This document shows positions 36,589 through 48,841 of a stretch of DNA of 64,000 bases, one piece after another. Source of the DNA: Rhodocollybia butyracea (Eukaryota; Basidiomycota; Agaricomycetes; Agaricales; Omphalotaceae); assembly GCA_015501585.1 (NCBI GenBank), contig JADNRY010000299.1, positions 1-64,000 on the forward strand, read 5' to 3'. Each line of letters begins with the position of its first letter. Position 1 is the stretch's first letter. Position numbers and translations under genes: made by a program. The notes under the pieces are model-generated. The model was not told where the DNA came from and made no database searches. It saw only the letters and a program-made list of their open reading frames with translations.

Positions 36589-37888
36589 CAGTTCAGGCAA
36601 CCACCTTACATGACAAATTAGTCAGCACTTTTGTTACATTTCCCTGACTAACAAGTCAGGTTTTCCCAGGGACTTTCCCAGTCAGTGGGAATTCCCATGC
36701 ACTCATATGAGGCAATTTAAAAATTACTATAAAGTAATGACTGATATCTGTGTATCTATACATACATTTCGCTTTTTTGGCCATCAAATCATTAATAGGG
36801 GAAGCTGTAGGCAAGAGATTGGGTTGAAAATTGAGTAGTAGTGTCTCAGGACATGATATAACATATCTATGAAAAAATATTCTTACTATATGATGTTCAA
36901 GATATGATGATAAGTTTGACACAAGTATCAGACACTTAAGAACCCAGGACTACTGGTACATCAAGGGAAGGGGGGGGAGTGTTTTTGATGGGAAAGCTTA
37001 AAGGTCAACAAAGACTGATCTCCCAGAGGCCATCTAAATATACCTGAGACTCAGAAAAGGTAGAGAACATATCAGGGTATCAGGGGATGAAAAGGATCAG
37101 CCTTATCCATTGCAATCTGCATGTTATATCAAGCAATCTTTAGACTCAACACTTTTCATTGATTTCCTTTTATGGACATACAGCTTTGGCCTCATCCACT
37201 GCAATCAAAGGTAATTCAAAAATATTTTGCAATCCAGCCCCTTCCCACCACAGGATTGGCTTCATTTGTGGTGAGCAACCTATTCTATGCATAGAGAAGA
37301 GATCTGGATGTCTACTACAAAGAGTGTAAACAGTTTTTGTGTTCACTTTGGTGATTTCCCAATTAGGTTGTGAAAATAGCTTTGACCTCATCCACTGCAA
37401 CAGACTTGTCCTTTCTCAAATAAGTAATGAAAACAGCTTTGACCTCATCCACTGCAAATGTGTCACTTCTCAATTAGGCAATGAAAACGGCTTTGGCCTC
37501 ATCTACTGCCAAAGTTTTGTCATTTCCCAATTAAGAAATAAAAGCAGCTTTGACCCTATTGAAATAAAATTGCCCAATATAGTAATTTTTCAAAAGTGTC
37601 TAACTCTATAAGAAAAACATAAAATCCATTTATAGTAATTTCAAAATTGCCTCATGTGGAGTGCATGGGAATGTACTATATGTTTTTTCTTTTGACATTC
37701 AATAGTATAATACATGTAACTACTATTTGTTATAATGAAGCATTACATTAGTTGTTACTGACTGGGAATTCCCAGGTAGCGGGAATTCCCGGTGGATGGG
37801 AAAGTCCCCAGGAAAACCTGACTTGTTAGTCAGGGAAATGTAACAAAAGTGCTGACTAATATGTCACATAGAGTGGTTGCCTAAAGTG
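36589..37888. mobile_element. 1.3-kb element of the fold-back family
   Basis: The ends match those of the 31433-35908 element: CAGTTCAGGCAACCAC at the left, and GTGGTTGCCTAAAGTG at the right. The inner part shares TTAGTC.GCACTTTTGTTAC. The terminal inverted repeat is about 90 bp. CCCACTC flanks both sides (36582-36588 and 37889-37895). Internal sequence 36730-36990 and 37000-37640 is homologous to the loop and right inner arm of the larger element. It lies in the last coding exon of a KDZ transposase, with the duplicated site inside a Glu-Trp-Gly codon run. Confidence 0.9.
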
Positions 37889-39069
37889 CCCACTCCGGCA
37901 AATTATCCCTGGCGGGCACACCAACAACACTCTGGTCCCATGCTACGAAAAGTTGTGAAAGCCGGTTTTTCCTTACCTGAAGTTGATATTCAATATCTGT
38001 GCCTAGATCTTAACACACGCTGTTACAAAAGAAAATTTAACTAAGAGTACGAGACTTACTTACCTCTGTTCAGTGAAGCATCAACAACCATCCATTCCTC
38101 ACTAAACCACTCCTGCATTGCATTTTGCTCTCCCAGTATTTGCGCCTTGTCTTCACGACATTGATCTTGATCCAACAGGGCGCAAATACCCGCACACACC
38201 ATGTCGTTGCTCAACCAAAGTGGAGGGATAGTCTCCTCCTCATAACCAAGACCAATGTCTAGCCAAATATCATTGCCAACATCTAGATCAAATAACCCTC
38301 CATCTCAATCTTGAGCAGTGCAACTGAATTTCTGGGAGCCTTCTTCTGTTGAATAAGGGTTTGCATGTCTCCACACAGTTTGTTGTATCAACGGGCAAGG
38401 TCCGCAATCCCAGGATCCCTGCATTTCACTGAACCTTGAGTGTGCTCATTGATGCGTTGTTCTGCAGACATAGTTAGTATAATGACAACTGAATTCAACA
38501 CTCAACATACCACTTTGTTGTTTGCGATAAGACCGCTCTTGACAATCTAAATCAAATTTACGTCCTCGCAGGTGCTCCCCAATCCGAGTCTTCAGCGCCC
38601 AGGCATTCATCTTCTTCGCAAGAAAAGGGCTTTTCAAGAGACAGTGAAGTTGCTGTTGCGCTGTCACCCCCATTGCGCTCTCCTTCTTTGTAACCTTTGC
38701 CTTCACCTTGTTCAACACATTCAGAGCTATATCTAACTCAAGTTCAGCAGTCGCAATCTCCCAGTGTTCACTTGAGACATCGATGATCTGTCTCCCCAGC
38801 TCATCCACATGTGCTTGTCGCCTCTTCAATAGCAGACTTTCCTCAATCTTTGTGTTGCCCTGATATAGATGAAAATGTTTAATGCAGTCGCATATGAGTT
38901 GTAGAGTAACTCACGTGGTAATGGCTTTGTTTGAGCATTGACCTGCACTGCCCATTCACAATGAAGGACATCTTCTGGAAAACCACATTCAGCAAGAACC
39001 TTTTCGGCTTCCTGTAAGTTCACATCACATGCATGTACTTTGCATTGCAACCAAGAGTCCCTAGCTTCA

Positions 39070-41100
39070 TCAGGAAAAGTACATAATGCCCAGGCAAACC
39101 TAGAATATCCTGAGGCAGCCCAGGAATTAACCAAATTCCTAGGCTGCCTCAGTGTCTCTGAAAGGCTCTGGTTGACCCCAGTCACCAGGGAAACCCAGGT
39201 TTGAGCCCATATCTTAGGTTTCCTCAGTCATCTTTGGGTTGTCCTCAGGTTGCCCTGGGTTGCCCTGAGTGTCCCTGAGGTTGGGTTGTCCTCAGGCTGA
39301 CCTGGGTTGCCCTGGCTATCCTGAGTGTCCCTGAGGTTACAATTATAAAATCACTAAGAAGTTGACAGTCTGAAGTATGACTCATTAGTGAAGAGCGACT
39401 CCATTTGACTGGAGTCATTTTGAGTGAAGTCAAAAATGTAAAGTCGAAAATGACTCCACCTGACTGGAGTCATTTTTGACATATAAATACAAGGCTCATT
39501 TTCATCTCATTTTCGGCTCATTTTCGCCACCTCCTCCCTTTACTCCAGACTCAAAAGTGAGTTTCCTTCATATTTCTACCAGTTTTCACTCAATTTTCAC
39601 AATCTAGAGCGCATTTAGGATCGCTTATAAGTCGTCTCCATTTGTCATAAGCTTCAGGGCATGATTCTCCATGTTCATTACTACCTCCTTATCCTCACCC
39701 CAGCCCAAAAGCAAGTTTTATTCATATCTCCACCACTGGAGCCTGAGGGAACTCCAGGGATTCTCAGGGACATTCAGGGGCATTCAGGGACCTCCAATTT
39801 AGCTTAAGGCTCCCTAGGATTTGGGGGGTAGACCCTGGCCCCCTGGAAGTACCTGTGGTCTTGGGGTTCACTGGGGCCCCTGGTTACACTAAGGCCATCT
39901 TGGGCCAATCTATGGTTGCCTGGGCCATAGGGACTTTTTCCTGATGTTGAATAGGTTCTCCTCGTTGTTGAAGTTGAACTGGCTATCAAGGTTGTACATA
40001 TAGCCTATGCCTTTTGTCACTCAGTAATGAACCAAAACTCAGGCCCCAGGCCCATAAATTAAGCGGATCATGAAGAGCTATGTACTGTTACATGAGTAGG
40101 TATAAAAAAGCATACTAGACAATGAGCTAAAGAAGAAACAAATAGAACATACATTGGTTTGTACAATTACAGAGATAAAGGGAGAGGAGGGAGGGTGACA
40201 AAAAATTGGCTTGATCAAGCAAGATCCAAGCCAAATATCAATCAGTACATAGTACATAGATAATATAGGTAAATTAAGCGCACTGAGAGCCCTGATATCC
40301 AAGATCTAACAACTAGGTCAACTTGAGAGGTTCTAGATGTGTGTAGATCTGCTATGGATGTATTATGGGCTCTGTTCAGTGAAAGATCAGTAGATCAGAG
40401 AAAAAGGCACACCAATTCCTGTATCTGAGACTCTTGTGAGCAGAGCTAAGGTCTGTGCAGATGTAGGAAGTGCTGAGAGATGATGTTTGAGCTGTAGAAA
40501 GGGGACAGATGTCCTTACCAACCACCAAAGACAAGGGATATGATGGGGGAAGGGAAGGAAGGAGCAGGAATGCGATTCAGAGGCTTTTCTGACGACCACA
40601 GGCCTCTGCACAGGACTCTGGCACCTGTGGGAGCCAACCACTGAATATACACACTGCTCCAACATCTGTCAAATATTAAACTTGTGATATCTTGGGAACC
40701 GGTGACTCAAATCCTATAATTTTCGCACCATTGGATTTGCATTAAAAGACCGCTCATAATGACACCAGACATGTCCTAGAACCACTGACAGAAAAACTGT
40801 CTGGAGTTGATACAAGGATGTCAGACTTTGAATGAATCAAAGTGATCATATGATGTGAATGGCTCATCCAATGGCCTCGGCAAAAATTCCATTGGATTCT
40901 CCTCAAAATTCCTGTCAGAATGATATCCCAAAAGTCATGTGACAATGATGTGTCACATTGTAGGCTGCAACTCAAACTGTGAATAGCTCAACAGCAAAGG
41001 ATGATATTAACAAGAGATAAAATGTGTTTTGAAGCTGGGGTTCAGCTTGTTCAAATAGTGTGTAAGCCAGATAGATCTGTTGTTTGCAGAGGCCTTCAGA
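39070..41100. mobile_element. About 2 kb of unknown insertion in the KDZ gene
   Basis: KDZ coding sequence stops near 41100 and resumes near 39060-39120. Between them lie CCTGGGTTGCCCTGAG-type short repeats (39170-39340 and 39735-39960) and otherwise featureless sequence, with no transposase frame. At 39111-39150 a 17-bp inverted repeat (GAGGCAGCCCAGGAATT) forms a hairpin. I could not define terminal repeats or a target duplication, so the edges are approximate and it may be more than one event. Confidence 0.5.
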
Positions 41101-42855
41101 AAGTCTCCCTACCCTTGGAATCCGCCTTCATGTCAAACATAATACTATCGCTGATGATTAGCTTTACTGGCTAGGTTTCACAAATAATACTCACAAGTCC
41201 TGCAACCCGACCATAGGCAATCATATGGCTGAGTGAATGCCATAGGTGTTCATTCCCTTCTCCATCACATAGGCCATATCCAACACACTTGCGGGGTGAT
41301 AAACTATCTGACAAGGCCATTGGTGTCAGAAGGCATGGAAAATCAAGACCGCAAAAGTCAAGCGACTCATGTAAGCCTTGAGAAAGCCCCACTTCTCGCA
41401 GCTTCTATGCAGCTGGCAGCCAATGTCATACAGAAGGCAAACAAAAAAATCAGGGGGAATGTGTTCAAATAGCTTTGCAAGCAGCGCCAGAACATAGTGC
41501 TGCCCAGTTGTCATGTTAACGCTGAACAGAGGATGGTGATTGTGGCAAAGGAGCGTCATGTTGGCGGTGACATCGAAGAATTGGGTACTACCTTTGATGT
41601 GAGCTTCATCTGCAGCGGTAAAACCAGCTAGACAGCCATCGAGAACAGACTTTGGTACTTGCAAGCCACCCTCAAGATGATCATCCTGTTCTTTGGAGTT
41701 GTCTCATGTTTTGTGTCATTTCCGAGTGTCCTGGTCTTGCTTTTTTTGGATATATGGTGTCGATGTATTGTTTGCATGATTAACCTCTTCTTCAGGTAAG
41801 AAAAAAGTACCCGGATGAACCCGAGGGGGATCATGGCCGCCTTTGGAAGAATGCTTCTGGGTAAAACATGCATCAGCGTTGATGAATGCATCTTTACTGA
41901 TGATTGAGTCAATCAGCAACCTGAACCAAGACAGGACAGGAGTGAAACAGTTGCCAGCTTCCCCTAAAACACAGCGGACAACAAGTACAAAGATACTTGG
42001 TAGGCCGTACTAAAGGTCTATGGCGCGATTCTGAGGCGGCGGGGTCCCACTCCTCCTTGTCACTAGAATTTTCCCTATTACCCTTTTGTGACTTTGTTCC
42101 ATCCATTTCTTCATCAATCACCTCTTCTATGGTCACATTACTTCTTTTTTGTCTAGCAGAATTCTGAGCAACAAGTTAGAGTTGAGCCATGGAATTAACA
42201 GAACCAAGAAAACATACTGGAAAAACGATACACCCAGATAGACAATTTGTGTGCTGATTGACAACACTCACATCTGTGATCTTCAACATTGATGGCAGGT
42301 TTTGTCCCGTAAGGAGTGTGTTTTTCACTGCAGTTTGATATAAGATGGGATGATTGAAGGCAAAATTTCTGTTGTTTAATGCTCCCATTGCCTAAGGCGT
42401 TTTGCCCAATGTTTAGAAGGTGATCCAAGGATCATGCCTCCAAAATATTCCTGATCCCCAAGAACAGGCAAGGGGGCGGTGCTTTCTGCTCCTGCGCAAG
42501 TGATGTCTTCTAATGCTACAGGATGTTCCCCTTGTAGTCCAACCTGTCCCGGAAGTCTAGGCAGCCCTTGGTTTTGTGTTAGTGTAACACCATTGGGGAG
42601 TATGACTGATCCGCCGTTATTGGAGTGTTTTGCTTGTTTTCTGGTAGTCAATGATAAGTCAATATGCTTCTGCAGTCAGTGGTGGTGGACGTGGCTGATT
42701 CTTCCTAAGACAAGGCCGAAGTGACATGCTAGACTGAGGATGAAGGATATTGGCAGGATAGTGGTGGACTCGATTCTGTTATACTGTGAGATTGAGGGCC
42801 AATTAGCAATAGCCCATTGTTTACTGACTTTGATTGTTCTTTAGAATGCCAAATG

Positions 42856-43523
42856 TAGAGATGTCCACGAGTCCAAGTCTTCACAAGTACTCGCAGGTAA
42901 GATCCGTGGGAAAACCCGCAAGTATGTGACTTGCAGATCCCAGGATCCGTTTCCCACGGGTCAGGCGCGGGTCACAACTCAGACATTTGCAATTTTCAGT
43001 TGACTTGCAAGTACTTGTGTGACTTGTGCAAGCAATATGAACTCATATATTTGTTGTTGGTGATCAAAACTTACAGTAATTAATAGTATCATATTTATTA
43101 TAGTACTTATCAAGTACTGCCACACATGTTTGAGGTTGTAGACAGCTCACAGTGAATGAGCGCTTATTTTAGCGCCCAATCGCCGTAGGCTGTCTACAAT
43201 CCAAAGCCTAACTGTCAGTACATTTTTTACTTCATACCATAGTATGAAATTAGTGTAACAAGTAAAGTACAGGTTTTTAATAGCATTATACACTGTACAA
43301 TCACTGTATGCAAGTAAATAATGGTAAATACTTGTGAATATAGCTGTAACTACTTGATTAGTGTGCGGATCCACAAGTACTTGTGAGACCCGCAAGTAAT
43401 ACTTGCGAGTCAGTGACCCGTTTCCCACGAGTCAGCCGCGGGTCACGAGTCAGGCCTTTTAGGCCACAAGTACTTGCGCTCCGGATCCAAGTATACTTGG
43501 ATCCGGACTCATGGACATCTCTA
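42856..43523. mobile_element. hAT-like MITE, 668 bp
   Basis: The ends are TAGAGATGTCCA(C/T)GAGTCC in inverted orientation, and GCCAAATG is duplicated exactly on both sides (42848-42855 and 43524-43531). The 8-bp duplication and the TAGAGATGTCCA termini fit hAT elements. Subterminal GACCCG, CGGGTC and ACAAGTACTTG motifs recur near both ends in both orientations, as hAT transposase-binding repeats often do. It has no coding capacity. Confidence 0.9.
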
Positions 43524-43531
43524 GCCAAATG

Positions 43532-43998
43532 TGGATACAATACCTGCACAGGAATTAGGACAAATATTGCAGATTAGAATGATTGATGCACCATTAGACA
43601 AGCCATGGCATATCTTCAACAGTCTGCAAGAAAAACACTTGTCTACGAGAGAAGGACTTGGTAGACAGTAGCAGCTTTAGATGAGAAGCAGTTTTGAGCT
43701 TGCGAAAGCTCTCATCAGGGGGCTCACGCTACCCCGACTTACTGCAATCATCTACAAATATTTAAAGTCCCAAACAGGACACCAATATATTACCATCTAA
43801 GGAATGTCCAAGCTGTATCTACGAAGTCCCAAAACAGAGTTACACTACATTTCCATCTGGGCAATGTCCAAGCTGTACGTAATCTACAAATTAAATTCCC
43901 AAAAAGGCACACCAATATATATCTATCTAGAAATACAAGTTTTTTTTTGATCTATGATACATATCTAGCAATAGTCCCAAGCAAGCAGTATATACACA
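43532..43998. other. No gene recognised
   Basis: Contains two loosely similar 60-bp segments (AAAGTCCCAAACAGGACACCAATATAT type, near 43760 and 43880). Nothing coding is supported. Confidence 0.5.
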
Positions 43999-44379
43999 TT
44001 AACATCTAATCTTTTGAGCTTGTCCATTCACCAAGGTATAATTGGGTGCAGAACCTCCTTGTTGCAAGCGCAGGGTAGCCATCGAGGTATTACTTTGTGC
44101 TCTCTCCCTATCCGATTTGTGTATCAATGCCAATGCTTGTTTTATGAGTCTCAGGAAAGGTTCCTCCGCCATGATTGACTCTTCATGGATTAATGTCCTT
44201 CCTTGGACCCACATGCACTGGACGACCTGCAAAACCCATATATTGGTGTCAGGATTGGGAGGATGAGCATGATAATAATTCACTTGGCATGTCAGCTTTC
44301 CGGCATGTTCACCTTGACAAACAAGATATAGTCCACTCATGGTTGGGCTGCCCTTTAGCTTCAAAGACATAGGCACCAT
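43999..44379 (-). pseudogene. Unrecognised minus-strand frame
   Basis: A 126-codon open frame includes LYLVCQGEHAGKLTCQVNYY and AEEPFLRLIKQALALIHKSD. It may contain a short intron after IWVLQ. It lies between the hAT-like MITE and the FunK1-Ulp1 block, upstream of the KDZ gene on the same strand. No domain is recognised. Confidence 0.35.
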
Positions 44380-44737
44380 AGATAGAGTGCAAGGGTCAGG
44401 AACATCCGCAGTTTTATGCCCTCCTTTGTGGTCTTTAATGTGACAAAGTTCAAGGCCAGTGGAAATTTTGTGAAAGAAGATTCAGAGGTCTTTTCCTTCA
44501 CATCAGGAAAAACACTTCTGACCTAGGCTTTCCAAGGTTCACCTCATGGTGCAGAGGGTATCCAAGGTGCCCAAGCTACTTTAGCACCCTAGGTTTTGAG
44601 GTCAATTCCTATGTCTCTTTATTATATCTTTGAAGTGCCTGTAGGAAGTGTAAGGTTTGCTTTAAGTGGGCCTCATGTTGCTGTGGTTCTTTAGTCTCTC
44701 CAGATATCCTATGTACATTAGGTCATCTATGTCTCCC

Positions 44738-44833
44738 AGGGAAGCCCTTGGAAGGTTGTAGAGAAGCCATAGAGAAGCCCCGAGAAGTCCCAGGGAAGTT
44801 GTAGAGAAGCCCCGAGAAGCCCCAGGGAAGTGG
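44738..44833 (-). repeat. 32-bp minisatellite, right copy
   Basis: About two to three units of the array seen at 8131-8320, in inverted orientation. Confidence 0.8.
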
Positions 44834-44934
44834 GATCTTCATAAGTATACCTTTGATTATGTATCATGACAAACATCATATTATCAAAATGTGAGCTAAA
44901 CATTGTGAGAAGTGCGACACTCTCAAGATAACCA

Positions 44935-46170
44935 TAATAAAAGCTAATGGTTCACTTGAACATTTGAGAGTAGTAGTATGAATGGAATGAAAATGTACCA
45001 TCATCAACTTAGCGTTCTTCCTAAGGAGCGGTGGGTTTTTTTTTGATTGTTAACACATGTAGGCTTCCAACTGTCATAGATATCGATTCGCTGGTCAAGG
45101 AAATCAATACGCGCAGAGTACCAATGGTGCTTATTGTTGATAGGAATGAAGACATTATCCCAGTCCCTGAGCTCCTGCGATAGCTACAGAAAACACTGAG
45201 AGTTCATACAAACACCTGGGACAAAAAGCACTTACTATGGCTTTACGACACCACCTAGAGATCCTTTCCTTGTCCGTTTGTGTCAGGATTCCATCCTCCA
45301 GGGGAACAAAGTCATTTGACATAAAAAGGCACTTAGAAGCGAAAAATGAGGAGAGCCCAAGAGTAGTGCCAGATTCAGTGCACCACTTGCTGACAAAATA
45401 GTTGACAACTTTGTAATTGGTCCAGCAGTTAACGCCAAGCGTCCAAAAGCCGGAGAGCTGAACGTGGCTAAACTTGGAGGTGATTATTTCAGGGCTGTAG
45501 GATGACTAGGATGATTGAGATGAGGGATGAGAGAAACAGCATGCCACATACTGAGTCCAGCAAAACTCTTAGCCTGGCCTCTGCCTCCTCTGGATATTCA
45601 TCAAGGCCTTTCCACAAAGCATTTTCTATGGCTATCCTTTTCCTACTAATACATCCATGCAGAGTCTTCAAATTACAAAGGGCACATAGAGCAGTGTTAT
45701 CAGAAGGGATGGTGTGGTGGTACTTTAGGTAACAATTAAGGGCGGCCTCAACATGGGTCACCATGGCAAGAATCCTGATGGTTTTGTGTAGTTGGGTCAT
45801 TTGAAATGTTGAGTCTGGGTAGAATTGACTATTGGATGCGGACAGTATTGTAAAAGTCGAGTCGACAAGAGCATTGAGTTGGTCGATAGTTGTCAGATTG
45901 AAGAGTTGCTGAAGGGAACGAGATGGAAAAAAAGTCTTGCAGTCTTTTATGATATTGACTATATCTTGAAGGACTGGTAAGTGTACAACTTCGACTGGGT
46001 CCAAACAGTTTGAAGTTGGCAGGCAGACAATTTTTGTGAGATTTTGCGAGTCGGGAAAATGAAGGCAAATTTTGATACATTGTTCTATTTGCTTTCAGGT
46101 TTGAGTGCTGAGGAGGAAACTCTGAGAACTCACCTTGTGGTAGATACAGACATTGCTTAAAATGACTCAT
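44935..46170 (-). pseudogene. Ulp1-like protease, right copy, 3'-deleted
   Basis: The N-terminal part (46170-45489) parallels the left copy, with SRKRIAIENALWKGLDEYPEEAEARL identical over a long stretch. The His-containing exon lies at about 45060-45180. The deletion near 44925 removes the exon with the nucleophile Cys motif (QPNGYNCG in the left copy), so no active protease can be made. One extra base relative to the left copy near 45985 also changes the frame. Substitutions against the left copy are dominated by Arg to Cys/His, Thr to Met and Glu to Lys, as expected from C-to-T and G-to-A change. Confidence 0.75.
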
Positions 46171-46220
46171 CTAGTGGCATGATGTTAATTATTGCCGGAA
46201 TTTTGCCAGAAAATGAATGT

Positions 46221-46254
46221 GAATCGTAAATCATAAATCATAAATCATAAATCA
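46221..46254 (-). repeat. 7-bp tandem repeat, right copy
   Basis: About five GATTTAT/GATTTAC units on the minus strand. Three of the junctions that are ACG in the left array are ATG here. Confidence 0.9.
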
Positions 46255-46570
46255 AGAGGTCATCTTCCAACACGGATATCTCACAATGGTCTGGATAGTA
46301 TCATCTAAGTCCTTTGTTTAAGCTGCAGAATATATAGTACTAGGACACGAATCTGAAATATCAGAGAAAAAGTAGAACTAGATGATATAACTGTTGTCTC
46401 TCCGATTTATTGAACAGAAAATGCAAACAATTGAAATGAAGGAGTTTTAAAAATGAAGGCAAAAGAGAAGCGCAAGTGGTAGGAGATGTAGATAATCTCC
46501 AGAACGATAAAGCGGGAGGCTGAAGTCACAGTAAGCATTGACACCACTGATCATTCCCCACTATCCTTCT

Positions 46571-48841
46571 TCATCCACCCAAATCATTATTATCCCCAGG
46601 GATCTGGGCTTCACCAAAGGCAGGAGCAAGCATCTGGTACTCCCCCTTGCATGCAGCGCGACCACTAGCTTCCTTGGAGTCTTCCTTGGAGGCTATGTCA
46701 TAGTACTCTGTTCTGGTGGTAACAAACTGCTCATATTCTGCACCAATCTTCAACTTCTTGCATATAACCTCGGTATTCTGAAACTGGGTAGCCATCTCCT
46801 GCTCAGCCCAGTCAGGAGAAGTCGCCCTCCATGACTCATCTCTCAAAGTGTTGCTAAAGCAAGTAATCATATATTCATGGCTTTCCAAATTTCACTCAGC
46901 AGTGAGGAGCTCGGGACTGAACATGATGTTTAAGTCTTCTGGGGGGCAATATAGGACGCAAACAGCAATGACTATTTCATTTATGAGCTTCTGGAAATGC
47001 AGTGTGTTCCAGCCCCAAAGAATGTGTCTGGGGCCGATGGTGTCTCTCTTGCTGGTAGCTCCTTTGCTGAAGGCATCGAGAGCCCCAGTCCATGAGAACT
47101 TATTGTTTCGGTAGGCCCGCATGTGAATTGAAGTCAAGGGAGCGGATGCATAGCAGTTGGCCATGAACAACATGACATAAAAGAATGACTTGAGGTCATC
47201 ACAAACTTGGTGGGGGGAATCTGGGTCCTCTAAAAGTTTAATGGACATGAATTGCCATGTGCCCTGACAGGATATTGAGGATCTTCAAACAGAGGGAGAA
47301 GAAGGGTAACTCACAGTTCTTTCCGTTGTTCTTGCTGCCGGGGGTATCCCAGTGACTTTTATCGAATGTTCCCAGTCAATAAGGTACCTGCAACCTTTGA
47401 AGAAGATGATGTTCCCAGAGGAAATATCTCTGTGGAGCACACCCGCTTTGCAGTATGCTTTGTAATGAGCTATAGTCATTCTTTAACACATATGTTCTAA
47501 GATAGGGGGTGGTTCACTGTACCTTGGAGTGCATCAGAAATAATCTGCGCAAATTGATGCGTTGATATACACTTGGTGAGTGGCTCCCCGACAACGTCAA
47601 GCACTAGACGGAAGTGGACAAGTTTGAGTCCGAGAACTTCGGTCTGCTGAAAACGGCCAGCTATGTCATCTGCTGCCAGGGCATGAGGGACATGAGAAAC
47701 CCCTTTGCACTCCAGAGCCTTGTAGGTTTCGTATTCGGAGTCATATTTCCAATTCCTCCAGAAGTCTTTCATAAGCACAAGGTGCCGGTTCTCATAGTCA
47801 AATGCTACAAAGCAGCGTGTGCCTTGTCCTACGGGGTACAAGTGTGTGGTAGTGAAGGGTTGGTAGACATAGAGGGTACACAGGTTGACAACTACTCTAT
47901 AAACCACATCCACCTCCCTGTAAAAGTGTTTATGCAAGGCTTTTAAGTTTGGATTCCCTCGCAAGCCTGCCATCAAGACCTGAGAGACTTCTTTGTAAAT
48001 TGGATTGCAGGGAAGAACAGGTTCCATGGTCACATCATGGCCACAATCAGCGGGGCTGCTGTGAGTCAGACGCCAAAGGAACTTGTGAAGGTAAGGCATG
48101 GTAGTATGATTAAATGAATCTGTGTACTGCGTGCCTGCGCGTGAATGGCAAAAAAGACGACACTGGTCTCCCAGTATAAAGAACAGGAATACATGGGTCC
48201 TTTGCTGCGCAGCCTGAATAGCATTGAGATAGAGGGTAATTTGGCCATAGCACTCTCAGGAGGAGGGTTGGCAGGAGGAAAAGGATTGTTGTGCTTTTTG
48301 ACTTTGAACTCCCCAAAGAGTTCCACAGAGGCAGAGTTAGATGTGGAATCCGGGTTGTATTTCGACGCCTTGTACAAGCCAATATCCGGCTTAATTGCAG
48401 ACAAAGAAAAGTATTTTGCTGAAAATGAGGAGGCGTCACAGTGATTAGATGTGTTAATAAACACCCATTCCGGAGAAAGATAGTCTTTCATAGCTGTTAT
48501 CTGCATAATATTAGATATCACAACGATTCCACAAAAAACAGTCGACATACAAACGGAGCATACTGCTGCATTTCTGCTTTCATCTGGGCAATATTCACCA
48601 GAGCGTCATACTTTACCACCGGCATACCTTTGGCCTCTGGTAACAAATCCAAGAAATTTCTCATATCTATTTTTTCATATTTATCCCTCATCTCCTTTTC
48701 TGCGACCCGGTGAGCTCGGTCAAGGACATAGTGGCTCGACGTGGCGCCATGCATTGTTGTTGCGCGATTGTGGATTGGAGTAGAAGCAGGCTCTGGCTCA
48801 TGCAGACATTTTCTCGGAGTTAGGGGAGGCATAGTGGGCAT
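46571..48841 (-). pseudogene. FunK1-type protein kinase, right copy
   Basis: This is the more complete copy. An N-terminal exon from an ATG at 48841 encodes MRNFLDLLPEAKGMPVVKY. A 60-nt class intron near 48550-48495 follows, then the part shared with the left copy. The kinase core has HRDISSGNII, then LIDWEHSIKVTG. Two lesions are visible: a TGA at 46892-46894 where the left copy has CGA (Arg), and a 10-bp deletion near 48246-48250 that shifts the frame upstream of the core. The codon that is TGA in the left copy is CGA (Arg) here. The C-terminus EAQIPGDNNDLGG with a TGA stop is the ancestral-looking end. FunK1 substrates are unknown. Confidence 0.8.

Larger units (their letters stand above)
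36415..42651 (-). pseudogene. KDZ transposase, interrupted by insertions
   Basis: This is a Kyakuja-Dileera-Zisupton transposase read from 42.65 down to 36.4 kb. Recognisable parts in order are ADACFTQKH near 41.87 kb, the core LLYDIGCQLHRSCEKWGFL and GYGLCDGEGNEHLWHS (41.17-41.66 kb), and the C-terminal helical part: AEKVLAECGFPEDVL, NAWALKTRIGEHLRGRKF and EWFSEEWMVVDASLNR (38.05-39.1 kb). Introns are visible, for example at the GTGAGT just after PLPR near 38.92 kb. The gene is split by 2 kb of foreign sequence (about 39.1-41.1 kb) and by the fold-back relative at 36589-37888. An N-terminal frame (42651-42376) may belong to it; a CxC zinc cluster is not clearly seen. It cannot make a whole protein now. 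Confidence 0.85.
44501..48369 (-). repeat. FunK1-Ulp1 duplicated block, right copy
   Basis: Inverted partner of 4159-8561. It is shorter mainly because a segment of about 425 bp, equivalent to 7610-8030 of the left copy, is deleted near 44925, and because the 32-bp array is shorter. Differences from the left copy are mostly transitions, often TG or CA here where the left copy has CG. Confidence 0.85.

Noticed and set aside
42856..43523. CRISPR-like repeats (CAAGTACTTG words)
   Set aside because: Spacing is irregular, the words are inverted, and the unit has terminal inverted repeats with an 8-bp duplication; it is a hAT-like MITE in a fungal genome.
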